A stretch of DNA of 64,000 bases, taken from Streptomyces mashuensis. GTDB lineage: Bacteria; Actinomycetota; Actinomycetes; Streptomycetales; Streptomycetaceae. Numbering within the stretch: position 1 is the stretch's first letter; each line of letters starts with the position of its first letter. Below are positions 15,528 to 26,014 of this stretch, one piece after another. Location of the stretch: the NCBI RefSeq assembly GCF_014654785.1, contig NZ_BNBD01000021.1, positions 31,456 to 95,455 of the forward strand, read 5' to 3'. The notes under the pieces are model-generated. The model made no database searches. It was not told the origin of the DNA and saw only the letters and a program-made list of their open reading frames with translations. Both the position numbers and the translations under genes were made by a program.

Positions 15528-17249
15528 ATGGAGATCCTCCTCGTCGCCAGCGCCTTCAACAGCCTCACCCAGCGGGTGTACGCCGAGCTGTCCGACCGGC
15601 GGCACCGTGTGGAGGTCGTGCTCGCCGCGCACGGTGACGACGAGGTCCGGCGGGCTGTTCGTGATGTCCGGCCCGATCTGGTCGTCGCGCCGATACTGCG
15701 GACCGCCCTGCCCAAGGACGTGTGGGCCGAGCACACCTGCCTCGTCGTCCACCCCGGACCACCGGGGGACCGCGGCCCGTCGTCCCTCGACTGGGCGATC
15801 GCCGGCGGCGCCACCCGCTGGGGCGTGACCGTCCTCCAGGCCGAGGAGGACATGGACGCCGGGCCCGTCTGGGCGAGCGTCCCCTTCGACGTGGTGCCGG
15901 CCGGGAAGAGCGACCTGTACCGGAACGAGGTGGCGGACGCGGCGGTGGCCGCGGTGCTGCTGGCCGTCGAGCGGTACGCCGGCGGCACGTACGAGCCGCG
16001 GCCGCAGGACGACGACCCGGACGCCGACGTCACGTGGCGGCCCGCGGTCCGCCAGGAGCAGCGGCGGATCGACTGGGACACCGACACGACCGCGACCGTG
16101 CTGCGGAAGCTGCGCGCCGCCGACTCGCGGCCCGGCGTCCTGGACGAACTGTGCGGCGCGGAGGTCTTCCTCCACGGCGGCCACCCCGAGGACCGGCTCC
16201 GCGGCTCCCCGGGCGAGCTCCTCGCCACCCGCACCGGCGCGGTCTGCCGCGCCACCCGCGACGGTGCCGTGTGGATCCCCGAGCTGCGGGCCCGGCGCCG
16301 CCCCGGCGGCCCGCCCACCTTCCGGCTGCCCGCCACGCACGTCCTCGGCCCCCGCCGGCTCGCCGGCGTCCCCGAAGCACCGGTGGCACCGGAGCTCGCC
16401 GCCGGCCGGCGCACGTGGAGCGACATCCACTACCGCCAGGACCACGACGTGGGCTTCCTCCGCTTCTCCTTCCCCGGCGGCGCCATGAGCACCGACCAGT
16501 GCCGCCGTCTGCTCGACGCCTACCGCCACGCCCTGACCCGCCCCACCCGCGTCCTCGTCCTCGGCGGTGCCCGCGACTTCTTCTCCAACGGCATCCACCT
16601 CAACGTCATCGAGGCCGCCACCGACCCGGCGGCCGAGTCCTGGGCGAACCTCAACGCCATGGACGACCTGGTCGAGGCCGTGCTGCGCACCACCGACCGG
16701 CTCGTCGTCGCCGCCCTCGCCGGCAACGCCGCGGCCGGCGGCGTCATGCTCGCCCTCGCCGCCGACCAGGTGTGGTGCCGCGCCGGAGCGGTGCTCAATC
16801 CGCACTACCGGCGCATGGGGCTGTACGGGTCGGAGTTCTGGACGTACACCCTGCCGCACCGCGCCGGCCCCGCCACCACCGAGCGGCTCATGACCGAGGC
16901 CCTGCCGGTGAGCGCGGCCACCGCCGTCCGCCTCGGCCTGGCCGACCGGCTCGTCACCGCCTCCCCGCAGGACTTCGCCGCCGAAACGGAACGGCTCGCC
17001 GCACAACTCGCCCGGTCGCCCGACCTCGACCGTGCCGTCACCGCCAAGCAGGCCCGCCGCGCCCGGCACGAGGCGGACCGCCCCCTCGACGACCACCGCC
17101 GAGCCGAACTGGCCGAGATGCACCGCATCTTCTTCGACCCGCACGCCCCCTACCACGCGCTGCGCTCCGCCTTCGTGCGGAAGGAGGCCGGCGGCCCGCC
17201 CCGGCCCCTCACCGCCCCCCGGGCCCTCCGTGCCACCCGACGCCCATGA
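15528..17249 (+). CDS. hypX: Hydrogenase maturation protein HypX (CO-ligand synthesis)
   Basis: This 573-residue protein is a two-domain HypX. The N-terminal part is formyltransferase-like (LLVASAFNSLTQRVYAEL, LVVHPGPPGDRGPSSLDWAI). The C-terminal part is a crotonase/enoyl-CoA hydratase-like fold (FFSNGIHLNVIEA, then AGNAAAGGVMLALAADQVW). In hydrogenase systems, HypX takes formyl-tetrahydrofolate, makes formyl-CoA and decarbonylates it, giving the active-site CO ligand in air. Its presence supports an oxygen-tolerant enzyme. The ATG at 15528 has GGGGGAGGG 8 bp upstream. Its stop overlaps the following ATG (ATGA). Confidence 0.93.
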   Translation: MEILLVASAFNSLTQRVYAELSDRRHRVEVVLAAHGDDEVRRAVRDVRPDLVVAPILRTALPKDVWAEHTCLVVHPGPPGDRGPSSLDWAIAGGATRWGVTVLQAEEDMDAGPVWASVPFDVVPAGKSDLYRNEVADAAVAAVLLAVERYAGGTYEPRPQDDDPDADVTWRPAVRQEQRRIDWDTDTTATVLRKLRAADSRPGVLDELCGAEVFLHGGHPEDRLRGSPGELLATRTGAVCRATRDGAVWIPELRARRRPGGPPTFRLPATHVLGPRRLAGVPEAPVAPELAAGRRTWSDIHYRQDHDVGFLRFSFPGGAMSTDQCRRLLDAYRHALTRPTRVLVLGGARDFFSNGIHLNVIEAATDPAAESWANLNAMDDLVEAVLRTTDRLVVAALAGNAAAGGVMLALAADQVWCRAGAVLNPHYRRMGLYGSEFWTYTLPHRAGPATTERLMTEALPVSAATAVRLGLADRLVTASPQDFAAETERLAAQLARSPDLDRAVTAKQARRARHEADRPLDDHRRAELAEMHRIFFDPHAPYHALRSAFVRKEAGGPPRPLTAPRALRATRRP

Positions 17250-17845
17250 CGGCCCGCACCCCCCGTCTCCTCGTCGCCGGCATCGGCAACGTCTTCCTCG
17301 CCGACGACGCCTTCGGCCCCGAGGTGATCCGCGCCCTCGCCGCGCGCCCCCTCCCGCCGTCCGTGGATGTGACGGACTTCGGCATCCGTGGCATGGACCT
17401 GGCCTACCGGCTCCTGGACGGGTACGACGTCGCGATCCTCGTCGACGCCGCGCCCCGCGGCGGGCCGCCCGGCAGCCTGTACGTCGTCGAACCCGACCTC
17501 GACGCGTGCGCCACCGCCGCCCCCGAGGCCCACGCCATGGACCCCGTCAAGGTGCTGGCCCTCGCCCGGCACCTGGCGGACACCCCGCTCCCGCGCGTCG
17601 TCGTCCTGGGCTGCGAGCCCCTCGTACGCCTCGGCGCCGGCGACGACATCAGCGTGGGCCTCAGCGCACCCGTGCGCGACGCCGTCGAGCCGGCCGTGGA
17701 CCTCCTCCACCAGCTCGTCCCCACGCTGCTGGCCGACCCGCGGGCCGCGCCGACGCCCGGCCCGCTCGGCCGGGCGGAGGAAAAAGAAGCCCCGCTCCCG
17801 CCGCGTGGACCCCACCCGGCCCAGGAAGCCGCTCACGATCGATGA
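17246..17845 (+). CDS. Hydrogenase maturation protease (HyaD/HybD/HycI family)
   Basis: The 199-residue protein opens RLLVAGIGNVFLADDAFGPE, the hallmark GxGNxxxxDDxxG of the Ni-dependent endopeptidases, with the Ni-ligand Asp/Glu. Later motifs include FGIRGMDLAYRLLDGYD and VVVLGCEPLVRLGA. It removes the C-terminal extension of the large subunit after nickel insertion; here that would be the 22 residues after Cys-x2-Cys-x2-His in the protein at 27562. The C-terminus is longer than usual by about 40 Pro-rich residues. Position directly after hypX and before hypB fits the maturation operon. Confidence 0.92.
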   Translation: MTARTPRLLVAGIGNVFLADDAFGPEVIRALAARPLPPSVDVTDFGIRGMDLAYRLLDGYDVAILVDAAPRGGPPGSLYVVEPDLDACATAAPEAHAMDPVKVLALARHLADTPLPRVVVLGCEPLVRLGAGDDISVGLSAPVRDAVEPAVDLLHQLVPTLLADPRAAPTPGPLGRAEEKEAPLPPRGPHPAQEAAHDR

Positions 17846-17900
17846 GTCGCACTCCCGTCCGCCCCCCACCCCCGCCCGCCGACACCGCCAGGGAGCACCC

Positions 17901-18638
17901 ATGATGTGCCGGTCCGTCGACGTCCAGCAGGCCGTCCTCGCCAAGAACGACGGCCTCGCCGCCACCCTCCGCTCCGACCTGGCCGGACGCGGCGTCACCA
18001 CCGTCAACCTGATGTCCAGCCCCGGCAGCGGCAAGACCGAGCTCCTGGGCCAGGTGCTGCGCCGCGCCCTCGACGGCGGCCTGACGGCCGCCGCGCTCAC
18101 CGCCGACCTGGCCACGGAGAACGACGCCCGCCGGCTGGCACGCTCCGGCGCCCCCGTGAAACAGCTGCTCACCGGCGGGTTGTGCCACCTGGAGGCCGGG
18201 CAGGTGCGCGGCCACCTGGACGGGTGGCTGCCCGCCGGCACCGAACTGCTCTTCGTGGAGAACGTCGGCAACCTCGTCTGCCCCGCTGCCTACGACCTCG
18301 GCGAGACGCTCCGCGTCGTACTGATGGCCGTGACCGAGGGCGAGGACAAGCCGCTCAAGTACCCGACGGCCTTCGGCTCCGCCCACCTCGTCGTGCTCAC
18401 CAAGACCGACCTGGCCGAGCCCGCCGGGTTCGACGAGGCGGCGTTCACGGCGAACGTGGCGCGCGTGAACCCGGGCGTGCCCGTGGTCCGCACCAGCGCC
18501 CGTACCGGCACCGGTGCCGGCGCCCTCCTCGACCACGTCCTGGCCGTACGCGCGGGCGCCCCGCCCCACGCGCCGGCCCTGGGCGGCCCGGCGGGCACCC
18601 ACGGCACCGCCACCACGACCCGCACCGCCCCCGCCTGA
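17901..18638 (+). CDS. hypB: Hydrogenase nickel-incorporation GTPase HypB
   Basis: This 245-residue G3E-type GTPase has a Walker A (LMSSPGSGKTELL), a switch region (DLATENDARRL), and ENVGNLVCPAAYDLGE with TKTDLAEP as the guanine-specificity motif. GTP hydrolysis drives Ni delivery with HypA. It lacks a His-rich nickel-storage tail; the early Cys (MMCRS) may act in the N-terminal metal site. The ATG at 17901 has GGGAG upstream. The end overlaps hypF by 1 bp. The C-terminal region is a Gly/Ala/Thr-rich tail. Confidence 0.94.
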   Translation: MMCRSVDVQQAVLAKNDGLAATLRSDLAGRGVTTVNLMSSPGSGKTELLGQVLRRALDGGLTAAALTADLATENDARRLARSGAPVKQLLTGGLCHLEAGQVRGHLDGWLPAGTELLFVENVGNLVCPAAYDLGETLRVVLMAVTEGEDKPLKYPTAFGSAHLVVLTKTDLAEPAGFDEAAFTANVARVNPGVPVVRTSARTGTGAGALLDHVLAVRAGAPPHAPALGGPAGTHGTATTTRTAPA

Positions 18639-21094
18639 TGGACGCCCTGGCGAGCCGCACCACCCCAGCACCCCCAGGCGTACCTCCCGCTGCCGTACGC
18701 CGCCGCCTCACCGTCACCGGCGTCGTCCAAGGCGTCGGGTTCCGCCCCTTCGTGCACCGGCTCGCCACCGAGCTGGCCCTCAGCGGCCACGTCGGCAACA
18801 CACCCGACGGCGTGCTCGTCGAGGTGGAAGGCCACCCCGACGCCGTCGCCGCGTTCTGCTCCCGGCTGCCCCGCGAACGGCCTCCCCTCGCCGCCGTCAC
18901 CGGCCTGCACGCCACCGACGTCCCGCCGGCGGGCACCGAGGGCTTCACCATCCGCCCCTCCCACGAGCACGACCACGACCAGGACCACGACCACGGCGGA
19001 ACCGGCCGGGCCCAGCTGCCCCCCGACACCGCCCCCTGCGACGCCTGCCTGCGCGAACTGGCCGACCCCGCCGACCGCCGCCACCGGCACCCCTTCATCA
19101 CGTGCACGCACTGCGGCCCCCGCTTCACCATCGTCCGGTCGCTGCCCTACGACCGGCCGGCCACCACCATGGCCGCGTTCCCCCTCTGCCGGGCCTGCGC
19201 CCGCGAATACGCGGACCCCGCCGACCGCCGCTTCCACGCGCAGCCCCTCGCCTGCCCCGACTGCGGCCCCCGGCTCACCCTCACCCCGGCCCCCGGCCAC
19301 GGCTCCTCGCCCCTCCACGGCGACGACGCCCTCACCGCCGCCCGCCGCATGCTGGCCGCCGGGCGGATCCTCGCCGTCAAGGGCATCGGCGGCTACCACC
19401 TCGCCTGCGACGCCTCCGACCCCGCAGCCGTGGCCGCCCTCCGCACCCGCAAGGCCCGCGGCGACAAACCGTTCGCCGTGATGTGCGCCGGCCTCGACGA
19501 GGCCGCCCGCGTCGCCGTCGTCACCCCCGCCGCACGCGAGGCCCTCACCGGCCCCGGCCGACCCGTCGTCCTGCTGCGCCCCCGCGCGGACGCACCGGCC
19601 CCCCGGCCCGCCCCCGGCGTCAGCCCCGGCAGCCCCTACCTGGGCGTCATGCTGCCCTACGCCCCCGTGCACCACCTCCTGTTCGGCCTGCCCGGCGACC
19701 CGCCGGGCCCCCGCCTGCTGGTGATGACGAGCGGCAACCGCTCCGGCGAACCCGTCCTCACCGACGACCGCGACGCCCTCACCCGGCTCGCCGGCATCGC
19801 CGACGCCTGGCTGTCCCACGACCGCCCCATCGAAGCGCCGTGCGACGACTCCGTGCTGCGCGTACGCCCCGACGGCACCCTCCAGGTGCTGCGCCGCTCG
19901 CGCGGCCACGTCCCCCGGCCCCTGCCCGTCCCCGTCCCCCTGCTCCCCGCCCTCGCCGCCGGCGGCGACCTGAAGAACACCCTCTGCCTGGGCGAAGGCC
20001 ACCAGGCATGGTTCTCGCAGCACATCGGCGACATGGGCGACCTCGCCACCCAGGAGGCCCACCGGCGGGCCGAGCAGCACCTGCGGCGGCTCACCGGAGT
20101 CCGCCCCCGCATCATCGCCGCCGACCGCCACCCCGGCTACCACTCCACCCGCGCCGCACGCCACCGGGCCGCCGCCGGCCTGCCGCTGCGCCTCGTGCAG
20201 CACCACCACGCCCACATCGCCTCCGCCATGGCGGAACACGGCCTCGACGGCAGCCGCCCCGTGATCGGCGTCGCCTTCGACGGCACCGGCTACGGCGACG
20301 ACGCCACCATCTGGGGCGGCGAGGTGCTCCTCGCCGACTACGACGGCCACCGCCGCTTCGCCCACCTCGCGCCCGCCCCGCTCCCCGGCGGCGACGCCGG
20401 CGTCGCCAACCCCTGCCGCGTCGCCCTCGCCCGGCTGCGGGCCGCCGGGGTGCCGTGGGAGAGCCGGCTGCCCAGCGTGGCCGCCTGCACGTCCGGCGAA
20501 CTCGCCCTGCTCGGCCGGCAGCTGGAGCGCGGCACCGCCTGCGTGCCGACCTCCAGCGTGGGCCGCCTGTTCGATGCCGTGTCGTCCCTGCTGGGCCTGT
20601 GCCACCGGGCCGGCCACGAGGCGCAGGCGGCCGTCGCGCTGGAGGCCGTCGCCACCACCGCCTGGGACGCCACCCCGGACAGCGGGTCCCGCACAGCGTT
20701 CGGCATCGGCAGCGCGCCCTCCGGCCGGCGGCCGGCGACGGCCCACGGTCCGCCCGCCCCCCTGCTGTTCGACCCCTCCCCGGTGCTGCGCGCCCTCACC
20801 GCGGGGCTGCGGCGCGGCGTACCGCCCGCCGTCCTCGCGGCCGGCTTCCACCGCAGCCTCGCGGCGGCGGTGGCGGAGCTCTGCCGGCGGGCCCGCCGGG
20901 AGACGGGCATCGGCACGGTCGCCCTCACGGGCGGCGTGTTCGCCAACGCCCTGCTGGAGGACGCGTGCACGGCGCTCCTGGCGGCGGACGGCTTCGAGGT
21001 GCTCCGGCACGGCGAGGTGCCGCCCGGCGACGGCGGACTGGCCCTCGGCCAGCTCCTGGTGGCGGCGCGGGAGCGGCCGGCGGCCGGCCCCTGA
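18638..21094 (+). CDS. hypF: Carbamoyltransferase HypF
   Basis: This 818-residue enzyme makes the CN- precursor for the NiFe site by carbamoylating HypE. It has the acylphosphatase-like N-terminus (TGVVQGVGFRPFVHRLATEL), two zinc-finger CxxC pairs (CDACLREL, CTHCGPRF; then CRACAREY, CPDCGPRL), a YrdC-like domain (GGYHLACDA, RKARGDKPFAVM), and a Kae1-like carbamoyltransferase domain (VQHHHAHIASAM, GVAFDGTGYGDD, ALTGGVFANALL). Residues about 108-120 are a His/Asp-rich insert (SHEHDHDQDHDHG) before the zinc fingers, which is unusual and might bind nickel or zinc. It follows hypB directly and precedes hypC by 53 bp. Confidence 0.95.
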   Translation: MDALASRTTPAPPGVPPAAVRRRLTVTGVVQGVGFRPFVHRLATELALSGHVGNTPDGVLVEVEGHPDAVAAFCSRLPRERPPLAAVTGLHATDVPPAGTEGFTIRPSHEHDHDQDHDHGGTGRAQLPPDTAPCDACLRELADPADRRHRHPFITCTHCGPRFTIVRSLPYDRPATTMAAFPLCRACAREYADPADRRFHAQPLACPDCGPRLTLTPAPGHGSSPLHGDDALTAARRMLAAGRILAVKGIGGYHLACDASDPAAVAALRTRKARGDKPFAVMCAGLDEAARVAVVTPAAREALTGPGRPVVLLRPRADAPAPRPAPGVSPGSPYLGVMLPYAPVHHLLFGLPGDPPGPRLLVMTSGNRSGEPVLTDDRDALTRLAGIADAWLSHDRPIEAPCDDSVLRVRPDGTLQVLRRSRGHVPRPLPVPVPLLPALAAGGDLKNTLCLGEGHQAWFSQHIGDMGDLATQEAHRRAEQHLRRLTGVRPRIIAADRHPGYHSTRAARHRAAAGLPLRLVQHHHAHIASAMAEHGLDGSRPVIGVAFDGTGYGDDATIWGGEVLLADYDGHRRFAHLAPAPLPGGDAGVANPCRVALARLRAAGVPWESRLPSVAACTSGELALLGRQLERGTACVPTSSVGRLFDAVSSLLGLCHRAGHEAQAAVALEAVATTAWDATPDSGSRTAFGIGSAPSGRRPATAHGPPAPLLFDPSPVLRALTAGLRRGVPPAVLAAGFHRSLAAAVAELCRRARRETGIGTVALTGGVFANALLEDACTALLAADGFEVLRHGEVPPGDGGLALGQLLVAARERPAAGP

Positions 21095-21147
21095 GAAGCA
21101 CCCTTCGCAAGCGATGACACGGGGGACCACACAGTCAGGAGAGCCAC

Positions 21148-21459
21148 ATGTGTCTGGCGGTACCCGGAAGGGTCCTGGCCGTCGAGCAGCGCGACGACAC
21201 CGTGACGGGCCTGGTCGACTTCGGCGGCGTGCAGAAGGAGGTGTGCCTCGACTACGTCCCCGACGCCCAGGCCGGCGAGTACGTCATCGTGCACGTCGGC
21301 TTCGCCCTGCAACGCCTGGACGAGGAGTCGGCCCGGGCCTCCCTGGAGCTGTTCGAGCAGCTGGGGCTGCTGGAGGAGGAGTTCGGCGACGCCTGGGAAC
21401 GGGCCGCGGCCGAGCTGGAGCCCGCCGCCGGGCCCGAGGCGGAGGAAGGAAGCGGGTGA
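21148..21459 (+). CDS. hypC: Hydrogenase maturation chaperone HypC
   Basis: The 103-residue protein begins CLAVPGRVLAVEQRDD after the initiator Met, the HypC/HybG signature in which the processed N-terminal Cys binds the Fe(CN)2CO unit. A beta-barrel with a conserved His (YVIVHVGFALQRLDE) follows. It works with HypD to build the iron centre and hands it to the large subunit. The C-terminus has an acidic extension (EELEPAAGPEAEE-type). GGAG precedes the ATG. hypD starts 5 bp after the stop. Confidence 0.94.
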   Translation: MCLAVPGRVLAVEQRDDTVTGLVDFGGVQKEVCLDYVPDAQAGEYVIVHVGFALQRLDEESARASLELFEQLGLLEEEFGDAWERAAAELEPAAGPEAEEGSG

Positions 21460-21463
21460 CCCC

Positions 21464-22577
<1,114 letters not shown>

Positions 22578-22585
<8 letters not shown>

Positions 22586-23672
22586 CACGGCGACCCCCAC
22601 GTCACCGGCTCCGGTCGACCCGGCGTCCTGGACCTGTCCCGCCCCGCTGCACGACCAGCCCGTGGTGGTCATGGGGCACGGCGGGGGCGGCGCGCTCTCC
22701 GCCGAACTCGTCGAGCAGGTCTTCGCGCTCGCGTACGGCAACGCGACCCTCGCGGCGCTGACCGACTCGGCGGTACTGCACCTGGGCAGCGGCCCCGGCA
22801 CCGCCCGCCTCGCCTTCTCCACCGACTCCTACGTCGTGCGGCCGCTGTTCTTCCCCGGCGGCTGCATCGGCGACCTCGCCGTGAACGGCACCGTCAACGA
22901 CCTGGCCATGAGCGGTGCCCGGCCCGCTTTCCTGTCCGCCGCGTTCGTCCTGGAGGAGGGCGTGGAGCTCGAGGTGGTCGGGCGGGTGGCCCGTGCCATG
23001 GGCGCCGCCGCCCGGGCCGCGGACGTCGTGGTGGCCACCGGTGACACCAAGGTGGTGGAGAAGGGGCACGGCGACGGCCTGTACGTCACCACCTCCGGCA
23101 TCGGCGTGGTGCCCGACGGGGTGGACATCCGCCCCCAGCGGGCCGCGCCCGGCGACGTCGTCATCGTCAGTGGCCCGGTCGGCCTGCACGGGGTGGCCGT
23201 CATGAGCGTGCGGGAGGGGCTGGAGTTCGGGGTCGAGGTGACGAGCGACACCGCGCCCCTCGCCGGCCTGGTGGCGGCCATGCTGGCGGTCACCCCCGAC
23301 GTCCACGTCCTGCGCGACCCCACCCGGGGCGGCCTGGCCGCCGCGCTCAACGAGATCGCCCGCGCCTCCGGCACCGGCGTACGGCTGGCCGAACGGGCCG
23401 TGCCCGTCCCGGAACCGGTGGCGAACGCCTGCGGCTTCCTGGGCCTCGACCCCCTCTGCATCGCCAACGAGGGGCGGCTGGTGGCGTTCGTACCGCGCGC
23501 CGCCGCCGACGCCGTGCTGGAGGCCATGCGCGCCCACCCCCAGGGCACCGGTGCCACGGTGATCGGCGAGTGCGTGGCGGAGCACCCCGGCACGGTCGTG
23601 GTGTCGACGGCCCTGGGCGGCACCCGCGTCGTCGACCTGCCGCTGGGCGAACAACTGCCCCGCATCTGCTGA
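22578..23672 (+). CDS. hypE: Hydrogenase maturation protein HypE (thiocarboxamide dehydratase)
   Basis: This 364-residue AIR-synthase-like protein has VVVMGHGGGGALSAELVEQV near the N-terminus, LFFPGGCIGDLAVNGTVNDL, and VATGDTKVVEKGHGDGLYVT. It ends PLGEQLPRIC, with the conserved terminal Cys that becomes S-carbamoylated by HypF and then dehydrated to a thiocyanate. This matches a complete HypE. The TTG at 22578 has AAGGAGG upstream and sits inside hypD. No hyp gene follows. A 269-bp gap (23673-23941) with a small ACGGCT/AGCCGT dyad near its 3' end leads to the cytochrome b gene. Confidence 0.95.
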
Positions 23673-23941
23673 ACCGGCCGCGCCGGAACCCCCTTCCCCG
23701 CAGCGGCCTGCCGGACCGCCGCCGCCGCGGAGGGCCATGGCGTCCTCCCGGGCGGGGCCGGGCTGCTCGTCTCCTCTCATGACGCAGACGGGACAGCGGC
23801 GCGCACGCGGAGCCGGGGCCCGCCCGCGCACGCAGGGGGACGGTGTCCCCCGGACGGCCCACCGGGCGTTTTGCCCGCCACCCGCCAGGACACGGCTAGC
23901 TCGACGAGCCGTCACCTGCGGACCGACCCGAGGAGGCCACC

Positions 23942-25597
23942 GTGGCAGGGCCGGAACACGACCGGGGGCGCCGCCCGGCGGCGACGCGTGGGGAGCGCCT
24001 CGTCTCCGCCGCCGACCGGCGGCTGTCCCTCGTGTCGCGGGCCACGGGGTACGTCCGCAAGGCGTTCCCCGACCACTGGTCCTTCCTCCTCGGCGAGATC
24101 GCCCTCTACAGCCTCGTCGTCCTGGTGGTCACGGGACTGTGGCTGACCCTGTTCTTCCGCGCGGGGATGAGCGACATCCCGTACCTGGGCCCCTACGGGC
24201 CGCTGCGGGGCGTGCCGGTGTCGCACGCGTTCGACTCGGTGCTGCGCATCAGCTTCGACGTGCGCGGCGGGCTGCTGGTCCGGCAGACGCACCACTGGGC
24301 CGCCCTGGTGTTCGTGGCCGCCATCGGGTGCCACCTGCTGCGCGTGTTCTTCACCGGCGCGTTCCGCCGGCCGCGGGAGGCCAACTGGACGATCGGCCTG
24401 ACGATGTTCCTGCTGGCGCTGCTGGAGGGCTTCTGCGGCTCCTCGCTCCCCGACGACCTGCTGTCCGGCACCGGGCTGCGCACCGCGCACGGCATCGTGC
24501 TCTCGATCCCGGTCGCCGGCACCTACCTGGCGTTGTTCCTCTTCGGTGGCGAGTACCCCGGGCACGACATCATCCCCCGGCTGTTCTACGCCCACGTCCT
24601 GCTGGTGCCCGGTCTGCTGCTCCTCCTGGTCCGGGTGCACCTGGGGCTGGTGGTGAAGCTGAAGCACACGCACTGGGCCGCGCCCGGGCACAGCAACCGC
24701 AACGTCGTGGGCCGGCCCCTCTTCCCGCAGTACATGGCGAAGTCGGCGGGCCTGTTCTGCACCGTGGCCGGCGTCCTCTTCGCCCTGGGCGGGCTCCTCC
24801 AGGTCAACCCCGTCTGGGAGTTCGGGCCGTACCGCCCCGACCGGGCGTCCACCGAGGCACAGCCCGACTGGTACGTCGGCTACCTGGAGGGCGCCCTGCG
24901 CCTCATGCCCGCCTGGGAGACGCACGTCGCGGGGCACACCATCGCCTGGGACGTGTTCCTCCCCGGCGTCGTGCTGCCGGCCGTGCTCTTCGGCGGCCTC
25001 TACCTCTTCCCGTGGGCGGAACGGTGGGTCACCGGCCCGGGCCGGGAGCGCCACCTGTGCGACCGGCCGCGGAACCAGCCCACGCGCACGGCGCTGGGCG
25101 CGGCGGGCGTCTGCTTCTACGCGGTGCTGCTGATGGCGGGGGCGCAGGATGTGCTGGCGTACGTCCTCCGCCTGCCGGTCGAGGGGCTGACGTATGCCTT
25201 CCGGATGGTGCTGGTCGTGGGGCCGCTGCTCACCTACCGGGCGACGAAACAGCTGTGCCTGTCGCTCCAGGCGGCGGACCGCCGGCGCCTGGAGAAGGCC
25301 ACCGGGACGGGGGTCGTACGGCTCGCCGCGGCGGACGGCCACCGCGAGGGACGGGTGGGCCTGGGCCGCGCGGAGGCGTACCGCATCCTGATGCGCGACA
25401 CGCCGCGGCCGCGCACCCACGGCACCGAGCCCGGCCGTTTCTTCCACAGGCACCGGATCCGCAACCGGCTCAGCGCCTGGTACTTCGGCGCCCGCGTCCC
25501 GCTGCCGGTGACCGAGCAGCAGGCCGGGGCGGTTCAGGCGCTGGCGGCGGACCCGGAGGAGGCGGGGCGGGCGGCCGGGGCCGACTCACCGGCGTGA
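23942..25597 (+). CDS. Cytochrome b (QcrB-type), probable hydrogenase electron acceptor
   Basis: The protein has 551 residues and about eight or nine transmembrane helices. Heme-ligand regions are visible in HHWAALVFVAAIGCHLLR, LRTAHGIVLSI and FYAHVLLVPGLLLLLVRVHL; this is the actinobacterial QcrB (bc1 b subunit) plan. The C-terminal region (LCDRPRNQPTRTALG) also matches QcrB architecture. No Rieske or cytochrome c gene is present, and the housekeeping qcrCAB operon is normally elsewhere, so it is a paralogue. Its place at the end of the hyp operon suggests that it passes hydrogenase electrons to the quinone pool. The GTG at 23942 has GAGGAGG upstream. Confidence 0.85.
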   Translation: MAGPEHDRGRRPAATRGERLVSAADRRLSLVSRATGYVRKAFPDHWSFLLGEIALYSLVVLVVTGLWLTLFFRAGMSDIPYLGPYGPLRGVPVSHAFDSVLRISFDVRGGLLVRQTHHWAALVFVAAIGCHLLRVFFTGAFRRPREANWTIGLTMFLLALLEGFCGSSLPDDLLSGTGLRTAHGIVLSIPVAGTYLALFLFGGEYPGHDIIPRLFYAHVLLVPGLLLLLVRVHLGLVVKLKHTHWAAPGHSNRNVVGRPLFPQYMAKSAGLFCTVAGVLFALGGLLQVNPVWEFGPYRPDRASTEAQPDWYVGYLEGALRLMPAWETHVAGHTIAWDVFLPGVVLPAVLFGGLYLFPWAERWVTGPGRERHLCDRPRNQPTRTALGAAGVCFYAVLLMAGAQDVLAYVLRLPVEGLTYAFRMVLVVGPLLTYRATKQLCLSLQAADRRRLEKATGTGVVRLAAADGHREGRVGLGRAEAYRILMRDTPRPRTHGTEPGRFFHRHRIRNRLSAWYFGARVPLPVTEQQAGAVQALAADPEEAGRAAGADSPA

Positions 25598-25998
25598 GGC
25601 GGCCCGGTGCCCACCCGGCGGGCCCGGTCCTCCTCGGGCACACCGGCCTCCGCGGCCGGCAGCTCCACCGCGACGATCTCCAGCTCACGGCCGCTGCGCA
25701 GCTCCGCCGACGGCCGGTCGCAGCGCGGGCACCAGAGGAACGGCGGCACGCCCACCGCGAAGTCCGCCGCGCACGCCGCACAGTGGGCGCGCGCGGCGAC
25801 CTGCTCGACCTCCAGCCGGGCGGAGGCCAGCGGGGTGCCCTCGCGTGCCACGTCGAAGGAGAACGCGAGGGCGTCCGGCACCACCCCGGAGAGTTCGCCG
25901 ACGCGTACCCGTACGACGGTCACCGCGGCGGCCCCGTGCTCGCGGGCGCAGTCCGCCGCCCGCTCGATGATCGCCGCGGCGACCGACAACTCGTGCAC
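25534..25998 (-). CDS. hypA: Nickel metallochaperone HypA
   Basis: The 154-residue protein starts with a GTG-coded Met-His-Glu-Leu-Ser, the MHELS nickel-binding N-terminus. It has a zinc ribbon (AHCAACAADFAVGV, LWCPRCDRPSAEL) and the strand pattern VTVVRVRVGELSGVVPDALA. It delivers Ni to the hydrogenase large subunit with HypB. The C-terminus extends about 40 residues beyond normal HypA, with an Ala/Pro/Ser-rich stretch. It is the last gene of the minus-strand hydrogenase operon, and its 3' end overlaps the cytochrome b gene by 64 bp. Confidence 0.94.
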   Translation of the reverse strand: MHELSVAAAIIERAADCAREHGAAAVTVVRVRVGELSGVVPDALAFSFDVAREGTPLASARLEVEQVAARAHCAACAADFAVGVPPFLWCPRCDRPSAELRSGRELEIVAVELPAAEAGVPEEDRARRVGTGPPHAGESAPAARPASSGSAASA

Positions 25999-26014
25999 GG
26001 CCGGGCCCCGGTGG

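Noticed and set aside
25534..25998. HypA C-terminal extension as a separate gene
   Set aside because: The frame is continuous and no ribosome site is found; the extra residues simply overlap the opposite cytochrome b gene.
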